Made by a program: the position numbers and the translations under genes. Below, in pieces: positions 1 through 6,257 of a stretch of DNA of 8,451 nucleotides (positions within the stretch are counted from its first letter, which is position 1; every line of letters begins with the position of its first letter). The DNA comes from Deltaproteobacteria bacterium. Its GTDB lineage: Bacteria > Myxococcota_A > UBA9042 > DTJE01. The notes beneath the pieces are model-generated. The model worked only from the letters and a program-made list of their open reading frames with translations, was not told the DNA's origin and did not search any database. The DNA lies in assembly GCA_013151875.1 (NCBI GenBank), contig JAADHL010000111.1, forward strand, positions 1 to 8,451, given 5' to 3'.

Positions 1-1080
1 TGTTTGTGTGCCGTCGTGGTCGGGCTCCAGGCCGCAGGATACAGGCACCCAGGCGTAGGCGCGCACCGCCGGATGCTTGTCCTTCAGGTAAGACAACGTG
101 AAGTCCAGCCGTCCCAGGGCCTTGTCCCGATCCGGTCTTTTGAACTCGTCGCCGCCAGTCCGCAGGACCACCAGGTCAAAGCCGGCCGCCAGCAATTCAT
201 CCAGGCGCTTCGCGATCTGGGCGTCGTCCGGTTCGGCATCGTCATCACGGACCAGGCTGTAGGCGTTGTATTGCTGATCAATGAAGCCGATCACCAACCC
301 GACCTTGATTCCATAAGCATGAGCCTCGTCCACGATTGAGCCGATGTAGGGAAGCCACAAGTCCATGTCCACGGTATCGAGCATCTGGAACGTAAAGACA
401 TTCTGTCGATTGCGCGCCAGCCACTTCAGGTACCTGGACGCAAACCCCCTGGCGCCGTCCATGTCGGGCCTCAGCAGGAAATCGCTGGCCGGTATCGGAT
501 GCTGGGTCTGCTCGTGAAACCCGCGCAACTCGAACGCAGGGGAATGGATCGCCTTGTCCATGTCCCAGGGCAGGGTCGCGGCATTATCCGCGGGCATATA
601 GGTTTCTTCCGGGTGAAAATACTGCACGCCCATATCCTGGATGACCTGGTAGATGCCGTACATCGCCGAGGTTTCGTTGCGGGCCGTGATCGTCAGGGTC
701 GGGCTTCCCCCTCCCAGCCTTCCAAAGGCGAACCTGTAGCCCTGATCGCCCAGGTTGATATCAACGCCCGGGATCACCTGCACGTTGACCACCGGCCGTC
801 CAGCCGTGTCGGTAGGGTCCGTCAGAAACAGGTCGGACGGGTCATTGGGAGGAACCGCGCCGGTGATCCCCACGAGTGCATCCACAAGGTCCGCCGCGGC
901 CAGCCGCAACCCTTCACCCGCCTGCTCCGGCATGAGGATCCTGACCGCCAGCGTCCCGTTCTGGGACCTGATAAAAGGCGGATCTCCTGGGTCCACCTCT
1001 CTGGACTCACAACCCAAGGCACAGCACATCAGGACTCCGCACCAGACAGCGCAGGTCAATACAAGTACGAGCCGTTTCAT
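1..1080 (-). CDS. GH20-like glycoside hydrolase lipoprotein (3' end outside window)
   Basis: The frame is open from ATG at 1080 to base 1, giving 360 residues with no stop. Residues 1-24 form a lipoprotein signal: basic MKRL, a hydrophobic stretch, then ALGC with Cys24 as the likely lipidated residue. An AGGGA ribosome site lies 8 bases before the ATG. Residues about 42-165 resemble the alpha/beta domain that precedes the barrel in GH20, GH67 and DUF4838-type enzymes, including YGIYQVIQDMGVQYFHP at 141-157. A TIM-barrel-like part follows (about 185 onward: WLARNRQN, AYGIKVGLVIGF). RTGGDE at 307-312 matches the GH20 catalytic GGDE signature, so Asp311-Glu312 may be the catalytic pair. Known for the family: removal of N-acetylhexosamine from glycans. 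The substrate here is unknown and the rest of the barrel is not visible. It lies 22 bp after the FHA gene and is probably co-transcribed with it. The lipoprotein call is firm; the enzyme class is likely. Confidence 0.8.
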   Translation of the reverse strand, partial: MKRLVLVLTCAVWCGVLMCCALGCESREVDPGDPPFIRSQNGTLAVRILMPEQAGEGLRLAAADLVDALVGITGAVPPNDPSDLFLTDPTDTAGRPVVNVQVIPGVDINLGDQGYRFAFGRLGGGSPTLTITARNETSAMYGIYQVIQDMGVQYFHPEETYMPADNAATLPWDMDKAIHSPAFELRGFHEQTQHPIPASDFLLRPDMDGARGFASRYLKWLARNRQNVFTFQMLDTVDMDLWLPYIGSIVDEAHAYGIKVGLVIGFIDQQYNAYSLVRDDDAEPDDAQIAKRLDELLAAGFDLVVLRTGGDEFKRPDRDKALGRLDFTLSYLKDKHPAVRAYAWVPVSCGLEPDHDGTQT

Positions 1081-1088
1081 GCCGTGTT

Positions 1089-1093
1089 TCCCT
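1089..1093 (-). promoter_or_regulatory. Ribosome binding site of the GH20-like lipoprotein gene
   Basis: The minus strand reads AGGGA, 8 bases before the ATG at 1080. It lies in the 22-bp gap after the FHA-GAF stop codon. The gap is too short for an independent promoter of ordinary size, which supports co-transcription of the two genes. Confidence 0.6.
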
Positions 1094-1102
1094 GCGGGTC
1101 CG

Positions 1103-2023
1103 CTACGATGAGAAGGTCGCTGAAAGCACGCCCGAGACCACCTGAAGCATCTCCAGGTCGTGTTCGATGAAGTATCTGGGATTTCGCCTCATGGAATCGG
1201 CGTAGATAACGCCCACAAGTTCACCGACACTCTCTACCGGAACAGCGGCGGCGCCGAAAATGATGGGGTCCTGAACGTCGTTGTCCGCGCCGGCGCGCCT
1301 CGAATCCACCACCTTTTGAACGGTCCTCGCATAGGGGGTCGCCGCCCTCCTTTCCTTGTCCAGGTGGGGAATCGTGGCCATGCCCGCCATCTCGAGGCGC
1401 CGGGCCCCTGCCATCCGATAGGCAATGCAGCGATCCGCGTCCATGGTCTGGATGATATAGGCCAGAGTAGAGTTTATCGTCTCTGCCACGCCCTGGCCTG
1501 CTCTGACCTGGGCCTGTAGGCGAGATGTCGCGTTCTTGATCCGGTCATCCATGGCCCTGGCGGCAGCGTCCACGTCCACGGGTTCGGTACTGGGGCCCGA
1601 CATGGGTTCGGTCGGCTCAGGGTCGGCTCCGGCAAGGGCCGCCTTCAACGCATTCCGGTCCAGCTTCATGGTGGCGCTGTCGACCGATTCCCGCGACACG
1701 ATTCGCCGGCTCAGGACCGAATCGTCCACATCCCCGGATTCCTCGACCAGTTTGAAGAGCGTCCGTCCCACTCGGATCAGGTCCCCATACTGCAGGTGCG
1801 CCTCTTGAATCAGCCTGTCATTGACCATGACCCCGTTCTTGCTCTTGAGGTCACGGATCCTGTAAGCCGCCTGATCCCACATGATGGTGGCATGCCGCCT
1901 GGACACGGACTGATCCAGCAATTGAATCAGATTGGCGGGCCCCCGACCGATGGTCAGGACCCGCTGACCAAGCTTGTAGACAACCCCGTTCCCCTCACCT
2001 TCCACTACGGCAAGATTGCCCAT
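1103..2023 (-). CDS. FHA domain and GAF domain signalling protein
   Basis: This is a 306-residue cytosolic protein with no signal or membrane segment. Residues about 5-93 are an FHA domain with the classic conserved residues: Gly26-Arg27, SRRH at 41-44 and KNG at 62-64. FHA domains bind phosphothreonine peptides. Residues about 96-175 form a polar linker. Residues about 176-303 look like a GAF domain (a DADRCIAYRM strand, FGAAAVPVESVGELVGVIYAD, then a C-terminal helix). GAF domains often bind small ligands, but no cofactor residue can be assigned here. There is no output domain, so it probably acts as an adaptor that reads phosphorylation and senses a ligand. The start is supported by an AGAGGA ribosome site 8 bases upstream. 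It follows the radical SAM gene after 116 bp and precedes the GH20-like lipoprotein by 22 bp. The domain call is secure; partners are unknown. Confidence 0.95.
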   Translation of the reverse strand: MGNLAVVEGEGNGVVYKLGQRVLTIGRGPANLIQLLDQSVSRRHATIMWDQAAYRIRDLKSKNGVMVNDRLIQEAHLQYGDLIRVGRTLFKLVEESGDVDDSVLSRRIVSRESVDSATMKLDRNALKAALAGADPEPTEPMSGPSTEPVDVDAAARAMDDRIKNATSRLQAQVRAGQGVAETINSTLAYIIQTMDADRCIAYRMAGARRLEMAGMATIPHLDKERRAATPYARTVQKVVDSRRAGADNDVQDPIIFGAAAVPVESVGELVGVIYADSMRRNPRYFIEHDLEMLQVVSGVLSATFSS

Positions 2024-2084
2024 GTCCTCATCCTCTTTTAGCGACGCCCAAGCCTATCACAAACAAGTACGCAGACAACGCACC

Positions 2085-2098
2085 TGATCAATGATCAA
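2085..2098. repeat. Tandem TGATCAA pair, possible operator
   Basis: Two adjacent copies of TGATCAA each contain the palindrome TGATCA. They lie about 60-75 bp upstream of the FHA-GAF start, where a regulator could bind. The repeat is seen directly; the operator role is speculation, and so short a repeat can arise by chance. Confidence 0.3.
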
Positions 2099-2110
2099 TG
2101 GTGGGTCTCG

Positions 2111-2139
2111 GCACGAAAAAAACGTGCGCAAGCGTGCGG
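2111..2139 (-). terminator. Possible weak terminator after the radical SAM gene
   Basis: Directly after the TAA at 2142-2140 the minus strand has CGCA-CGCT-TGCG, a 4-bp stem, then CACG and a run of seven T. The T run is itself flanked by GCACG and CGTGC, which can form a second 5-bp hairpin. The position and T run fit an intrinsic terminator, but both stems are short, so termination is likely partial at best. Confidence 0.3.
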
Positions 2140-4539
2140 TTACACATTTCGTGTTTCCGGGAAAAAACGGGCCACGTCCAGCCGGTCGTGGCCGGATGAG
2201 GCGCGGACCATGACCATGGGATGACGTGAGTCGTCGGGGGCGAAACGCGCCGTGCCGCCCTCGACCGTCAGGGTACCGCCGGTGGCCGTCCATTCCAGGT
2301 CGTAGTCGCGGGCGCCGGAAACCCGGGCACTGAGCATGATTGCGCCCCCAGCGGGCTTTGCGACCAGGCTCACCCTGAACGAACGGTCCAGGGGTATCGC
2401 GGCCTGGGGCTTTTCCCCGTTCGAGGGTGGACTCATGTCGGCAGGCAACGGGTCAACGGGCGGAATCTCGTACGTTGACGCGCCGGTGTCCTCATCCTGC
2501 ACGTCCTTCACGTCCGGGGGCGGGGGGTCGTACATGGGGATGTCGGCAGGCGGGGGATCGGAGATCAGTATGTCCTCGTCCTGCACATCCTTTACGTCCT
2601 GGGGCTGAAGGTCATACATGGGGATGTCGGCAGGCGGGGGATCGGCGATCAGCACGTCCTCATCCTGCACATCCTTTACGTCTGGAGGAGGCGGGTCGTA
2701 CATGGGGATGTCGTCGGGCGCCGGGTCCACATCCAGATAAGGTACGTCCGGTGCGTCGGGCGGCAGCGGGTCCATGACCATGACTTCGGTGTCGCCGGGG
2801 GCCGGGTCCACGGTGGCAACCTTATCGCACCCTTGCGCCGTGAAAGTCGCCGCAGCCAGCACGGCCGCCGCCTTTGCCAGCGAACGGCCCTGTTCCCTCC
2901 TGCGACCGTCCGCGTCCCTGACGTGCCGGATGCCGTACCGGTCCATGGCGCCGCGAAGGTCCTCTATCTCTCGCCAGAAGACCGCGTCGTGGTCGGCAAT
3001 CCTGGCCGCGAGGTCCGCCGTGAATTCGCGAACGTCACCGCCAAGGGCGTGACCGCTCTCAACAAACCTGGTGGCCTCATCAAGAAAGTTCAGGGTGTCG
3101 CGGCCGAACCGCAGGACCAGGTCGCCCGTACGGCCCACCAGTTCGCGCACCTCGCGCCCCCTGTGGAAACGATTCAGGACCGCTGCCACGTATCCCAGAC
3201 TGCTGGCCGAGTTAGCGGTGGACTGCTGTCCGAAGTTGCGGCCGCCGAAGGCAACCGCCGTGATCCGGAAAAGGACCTCGGCGTCGGTGTCGGCGATTGC
3301 ATAACCGAGGCCTTCCAGTCCACCTCGCAGGCGCCCCTGCTCTTTCAGCCGCGTCTCGAACAAGGACCCCGGATAGACCTCGGCCCTGCAGAAGTTCCAC
3401 GGGAAATCATTGAAGTCGCGCAGGAACTCGATATTGTCCCGTACATCGGCAATAGTGGTGTCCGGCTCGAACAAAAGCACGTTGAAGCATGCGAACACCC
3501 CAGAGTCCCTCAGGAGCACGAGGGCCTTGCGGCAGGCGTCCACCGTCGTTGCCCGGCCCAGGTGATCGAGCCCGGCCTGGCTGCCGTTCTCGATCCCCAC
3601 ATAGACCCTCAGGAGGCCCATCCTCCGGGTCTCTTCCAAGAGCCCGGCGGTGAGCTGGTCCGGGCGGCACTTGGCAACGATGCCTATGCGCCCAACCCCC
3701 CTCCGGTCCAGGCCGTCGCGCAGTGCCCGCATGCGTTCAAGCGTCCGGTCAGGTTTCGGCAGGAACAGATTCTCGTCGTGAAAACAGAATATCCGGACCC
3801 CATCATGATGGTACATGTCCGCCATCTCGGCCGCCACGGCATCCGAGTCGCGAAACCTCACGCGCGGTCCCTTGCGTCCCCGATGATATGTCTGGATTGA
3901 GCAATAGGTGCAGCTCTGCCAACAGCCCCTGCTGGACAGTATGGGGGCGAATCCCAGACCGGCGTGCCGGGCTGGTTTCAGGTCACGGGCGGGGACAAGC
4001 AACTGGTCGAGGTCCCTTTCGGCCGCCCTGGCCGGGGTGGAACCAAGGCGCCCCTCGGGAAGCCTGAAAGCCAGTCCGTCGATACCGGACAGTCGGGCGA
4101 GCAGCCCTCCGCGGGCCTCCCTGGCCTGGTCCGAAGACGCGGGGTCCGGAAACGGCGACGATTCCAACGCGTCGGCAAGCTCCACGATGGAGCGTTCCGC
4201 ATCATGTCTTACCGTAACGTCCACCCACGGGTACATCTCGAGTATCCGGCCGGGACGCGCGGTGGGAATGTGTCCACCCCATACTATGGCCGCGTTCGAA
4301 CCGGCTTTCCGCAACGCCCTGGACAGATCGCGAAATTCAGTCAGACGATGCTGAAAGGCGACCGACATGCCGATCATGGCCGGCCCGAGGCCCATGACCC
4401 CGTCGATCAGTCCCGGGACCGTTTCCGGGCCGTCGAAAGGCAGCATTTCGACCCTGTGCCCAGCCTCCCTCAACGACGAGGCCAGGTATCCCAACGCAAG
4501 GTTCTCTTCCAGCATCGCGCCCACGAGTGCAACCAGCAC
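2140..4539 (-). CDS. B12-binding radical SAM enzyme with lipobox-like, Asp/Pro-repeat C-terminal extension
   Basis: From GTG at 4539 the product has 799 residues. Residues 1-135 are a cobalamin-binding-type domain (LGYLASSLREAGH, VWGGHIPTARPG) without the DxHxxG histidine. Residues about 195-400 are the radical SAM core: Cys206, Cys210 and Cys213 in CX3CX2C hold a 4Fe-4S cluster, followed by FHDEN and GIENGS, which fit the SAM-binding region. A helical region runs to about 540. Residues 545-571 then look like a lipoprotein signal: RRR, a hydrophobic alanine-rich stretch, AQGC. Three 28-residue Asp/Pro repeats (605-688) and a beta-sandwich-like domain (about 719-797) follow. GTG at 4539 is preferred because GGAGG lies 6 bases upstream and a good promoter lies just before it; a longer frame from ATG 4677 would start upstream of that promoter. 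The reaction is unknown. The tail could be a fused substrate, an exported part or a surface module. Confidence 0.92.
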   Translation of the reverse strand: MLVALVGAMLEENLALGYLASSLREAGHRVEMLPFDGPETVPGLIDGVMGLGPAMIGMSVAFQHRLTEFRDLSRALRKAGSNAAIVWGGHIPTARPGRILEMYPWVDVTVRHDAERSIVELADALESSPFPDPASSDQAREARGGLLARLSGIDGLAFRLPEGRLGSTPARAAERDLDQLLVPARDLKPARHAGLGFAPILSSRGCWQSCTYCSIQTYHRGRKGPRVRFRDSDAVAAEMADMYHHDGVRIFCFHDENLFLPKPDRTLERMRALRDGLDRRGVGRIGIVAKCRPDQLTAGLLEETRRMGLLRVYVGIENGSQAGLDHLGRATTVDACRKALVLLRDSGVFACFNVLLFEPDTTIADVRDNIEFLRDFNDFPWNFCRAEVYPGSLFETRLKEQGRLRGGLEGLGYAIADTDAEVLFRITAVAFGGRNFGQQSTANSASSLGYVAAVLNRFHRGREVRELVGRTGDLVLRFGRDTLNFLDEATRFVESGHALGGDVREFTADLAARIADHDAVFWREIEDLRGAMDRYGIRHVRDADGRRREQGRSLAKAAAVLAAATFTAQGCDKVATVDPAPGDTEVMVMDPLPPDAPDVPYLDVDPAPDDIPMYDPPPPDVKDVQDEDVLIADPPPADIPMYDLQPQDVKDVQDEDILISDPPPADIPMYDPPPPDVKDVQDEDTGASTYEIPPVDPLPADMSPPSNGEKPQAAIPLDRSFRVSLVAKPAGGAIMLSARVSGARDYDLEWTATGGTLTVEGGTARFAPDDSRHPMVMVRASSGHDRLDVARFFPETRNV
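2476..2727 (-). repeat. Three tandem 84-bp coding repeats
   Basis: Three in-frame units occupy 2727-2644, 2643-2560 and 2559-2476. Each encodes 28 residues opening with DPxPxDIPMYD and closing with VKDVQDED plus four variable residues. Unit 2 has DLQPQ where units 1 and 3 have DPPPP; unit 3 ends TGAS instead of VLIA or LIS. Similar codons are shared across units, which suggests fairly recent duplication rather than ancient convergence. Related shorter Asp/Pro motifs lie on both sides. Confidence 0.95.
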
Positions 4540-4545
4540 GGCATT

Positions 4546-4550
4546 CCTCC
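4546..4550 (-). promoter_or_regulatory. Ribosome binding site fixing the radical SAM start
   Basis: The minus strand reads GGAGG, then six bases, then GTG at 4539 in the radical SAM frame. An ATG at 4544 lies between them but is out of frame. This is the best start signal in the region and decides against the upstream ATG at 4677. Confidence 0.75.
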
Positions 4551-4567
4551 AATCCGAATCATGAAAT

Positions 4568-4595
4568 AATATAGGATTCTGCTTCCAGTGGCCAA
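4568..4595 (-). promoter_or_regulatory. Candidate sigma-70-type promoter for the radical SAM gene
   Basis: The minus strand has TTGGCC (4595-4590), a 16-base spacer and TATATT (4573-4568). The -10 box matches five of six consensus bases and the -35 box four of six. Transcription would begin near 4561, leaving about 20 bases before the GTG start. Confidence 0.5.
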
Positions 4596-4599
4596 GATG

Positions 4600-4628
4600 T
4601 GGACGTGATTGCGGATACGCGCTAAAGT
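4600..4628 (+). promoter_or_regulatory. Candidate promoter for the porin operon
   Basis: TGGACG (4600-4605), a 17-base spacer and TAAAGT (4623-4628) each match four of six consensus bases. The spacing is ideal and the position, about 27 bases before the porin ATG, is suitable. The boxes themselves are weak. Confidence 0.35.
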
Positions 4629-4654
4629 TCGCCGGTGTTACACAGGGTGAGGTC

Positions 4655-6232
4655 ATGAGACGAAACATAGTCTGCATGATGGTGATGTCGGGGCTGGTGA
4701 TCGGCGTTGGGGCGGGTCAGGCCGCGGCACGGGGAAAATGGAAATCGAAGTCCAGGATCAGCGGCGACGCGGCCGTGCTGGACACGCTCCTCGAGGACCA
4801 GGACTCCCTGAACATGATAACGGCCGGACATACCAAGCAGATCGGCCAGATGAAGGAACGCATCACCGAGCTGGAGGACCGCCTGAAAAAGGCGGAGGCG
4901 GACGTGGCGGCGGCCAGGAAGAAAGCCGACGCGGCGAAGTCCGGGGCCGATGCCGTGAGCAAGGACATGGTGGAGGTAAAGGACCGGTTTACGGACAGGG
5001 GCGAGACCTTGCCCAAGTTCATACCTCACTTCGAGTTCAGGGTCCGGCCGGAGTACACGACCAACCGTCGTGATCTGGATTCGACCGGCGCGGACGAGGA
5101 CATGTTCTACCTCCAGCGGGTCCGCCTGGGCGCGACCCTGGAACCGCAACAAGGCATCCGGGGGACCATCGTCATTCAGGATTCGAGGACCTGGGGAGAG
5201 ATCCCTGGGCCCGGCGTCCCACGTGATCACCTTGGTCTGTATGAGGGTTACATTCTGCTGACCGACCTGTGGACCCCGGGTTTCGAGGTCCAGGCCGGAC
5301 GTTTCGCCATGGGCTTCGGCCTGGAAAGGCAGATCGGCAGGGACGACTGGGGTAATCGGGGCCGCGCGTTCGACGGAGTGCGCGTCGCGTACCACAAGCC
5401 CAGGGTAATCCAGATCGACGCCTTTGCCACGGTCATCCAGGACGCCCGCACCCAGGCGGGCCCCAACGAGGACTTCTATGGTCTGCACCTGGCGACCGAT
5501 GCCCTGGATTTCATGGATTTCCAGATCTACGGTTTCTACCTGAATAACGACACGGCCGGGGCCTCCGCAAAGATCGGGACGGTGGGCGCCCGGATAGAAG
5601 CACGACCCGTGAAGGGTCTCGTCATGGAGGGCGAGGCCGCTGTCCAGTTCGGAAAAGTGGACAATGTCGTGGCCAACGGGGTCAAATCGATCGACCATCT
5701 GGCCACGGCTTACGCCTTTTCGGCCAGTTACGCCGTTCCAGTGACCACCTCCCCCACCATCGGCCTTGTCTTCCACAGCGCGTCCGGCGACGCAAACCCA
5801 GGTGATGATCGAAGCACTGCCTACCGTGTTCTGTTTCCGACCCGGCACGACTTTTACGGCAGCATGGACCTGTTCCAATGGCAAGGCGTCTGGGAGATCG
5901 GCCCCCTGTTCAGCCTGGCGCCCGTCAAGGAGGTCCTGTTCAAGGCCGTTTATCATGCCATGTTCCTGTCGACGAATGGCGGCGTCCTGACCGACGCCTT
6001 CGGAGGCAAGACCACGTTCCCTGCCGACAGCGGCAAGTTCCTGGGTCACGAACTGGACCTGCTGGTGCACTGGGACGCGATGAAGTGGCTGGCCCTGGAG
6101 ACCGGATACTCGCTCTTCAAGCCGGGGGACGTGACCGCGGCCGCCACCACGGTCAGCATGGACAAGGGTTCGACCGCTCTAGGCTCCGATCTTGCCCACT
6201 GGTTCTACTTCCAGGCCAAGGCATCCTTCTGA
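4655..6232 (+). CDS. Outer-membrane porin of the alginate-export type with N-terminal coiled coil
   Basis: This is a 525-residue exported protein. Residues 1-25 are a Sec signal peptide (MRRN, hydrophobic core, then AAA, the likely SPase I site). Residues about 38-112 are a charged heptad-like coiled coil (ITELEDRLKKAEADVAAA), as in porins whose N-terminal helices reach into the periplasm or trimerise. From about 123 to the end the chain has alternating aromatic/polar beta strands of a barrel and finishes in Phe525, the usual signal for BAM-dependent insertion. The region from FLGHELDLLVHWDAM to the C-terminal HWFYFQAKASF resembles alginate-export (AlgE-like) barrels. Known family role: passage of polysaccharide or other anionic solutes across the outer membrane; the substrate here cannot be named. 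AGGGTGAGG lies before the ATG. It is the first gene of the rightward set, 25 bp ahead of the PP2C gene. The barrel call is secure; the subfamily is likely. Confidence 0.92.
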   Translation: MRRNIVCMMVMSGLVIGVGAGQAAARGKWKSKSRISGDAAVLDTLLEDQDSLNMITAGHTKQIGQMKERITELEDRLKKAEADVAAARKKADAAKSGADAVSKDMVEVKDRFTDRGETLPKFIPHFEFRVRPEYTTNRRDLDSTGADEDMFYLQRVRLGATLEPQQGIRGTIVIQDSRTWGEIPGPGVPRDHLGLYEGYILLTDLWTPGFEVQAGRFAMGFGLERQIGRDDWGNRGRAFDGVRVAYHKPRVIQIDAFATVIQDARTQAGPNEDFYGLHLATDALDFMDFQIYGFYLNNDTAGASAKIGTVGARIEARPVKGLVMEGEAAVQFGKVDNVVANGVKSIDHLATAYAFSASYAVPVTTSPTIGLVFHSASGDANPGDDRSTAYRVLFPTRHDFYGSMDLFQWQGVWEIGPLFSLAPVKEVLFKAVYHAMFLSTNGGVLTDAFGGKTTFPADSGKFLGHELDLLVHWDAMKWLALETGYSLFKPGDVTAAATTVSMDKGSTALGSDLAHWFYFQAKASF

Positions 6233-6245
6233 ATCCGACACATGC

Positions 6246-6252
6246 GGTGAGG
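6246..6252 (+). promoter_or_regulatory. Ribosome binding site fixing the PP2C start
   Basis: GGTGAGG is followed by five T and then GTG at 6258. It lies in the 25-bp gap after the porin stop. This supports GTG 6258 over the in-frame ATG at 6192, which would overlap the porin gene by 41 bp and add 22 residues unrelated to the PP2C fold. Confidence 0.7.
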
Positions 6253-6257
6253 TTTTT

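Larger units (their letters stand above)
2024..2139. other. Intergenic region between the radical SAM and FHA-GAF genes
   Basis: This 116-bp gap is the largest within the minus-strand set. It holds a possible weak terminator next to the radical SAM stop codon, a tandem TGATCAA pair at 2085-2098, and the FHA gene ribosome site. No convincing -35/-10 pair was found, though the gap is long enough for a separate FHA promoter. Confidence 0.5.
4540..4654. other. Divergent intergenic region with two promoters
   Basis: This 115-bp region separates the leftward radical SAM gene and the rightward porin gene. It contains a candidate promoter for each direction and both ribosome sites. The two -35 boxes lie close together (4590-4595 and 4600-4605), so the two directions could compete or share a regulator. 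Confidence 0.6.

Noticed and set aside
499..1170. A 223-codon open frame on the plus strand at the left end
   Set aside because: It is antisense to the GH20-like lipoprotein frame, which has a signal peptide, a ribosome site and family motifs.
2476..2727. Regular repeats that could suggest a CRISPR array
   Set aside because: The units are adjacent with no unique spacers, keep a coding frame and encode conserved protein blocks.
2833..3900. A 355-codon open frame on the plus strand opposite the radical SAM gene
   Set aside because: The opposite strand has the CX3CX2C cluster motif and family-wide motifs. This frame has no domain and no good start signal.
4540..4677. Upstream ATG (4677) extending the radical SAM protein by 46 residues
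   Set aside because: The extension has no similarity to B12-binding domains, runs over the divergent promoter region and into the porin gene, and lies upstream of the likely transcription start. GTG 4539 has a near-ideal GGAGG.
4622..6070. A 482-codon open frame on the minus strand opposite the porin gene
   Set aside because: It is antisense to a clear barrel protein with signal peptide, coiled coil and C-terminal Phe. Its translation has no recognisable domain and fits the long antisense frames expected in G+C-rich genes.
6192..6257. Upstream ATG (6192) extending the PP2C protein by 22 residues
   Set aside because: It overlaps the porin gene and adds residues outside the PP2C fold. GTG 6258 follows GGTGAGG at good spacing.
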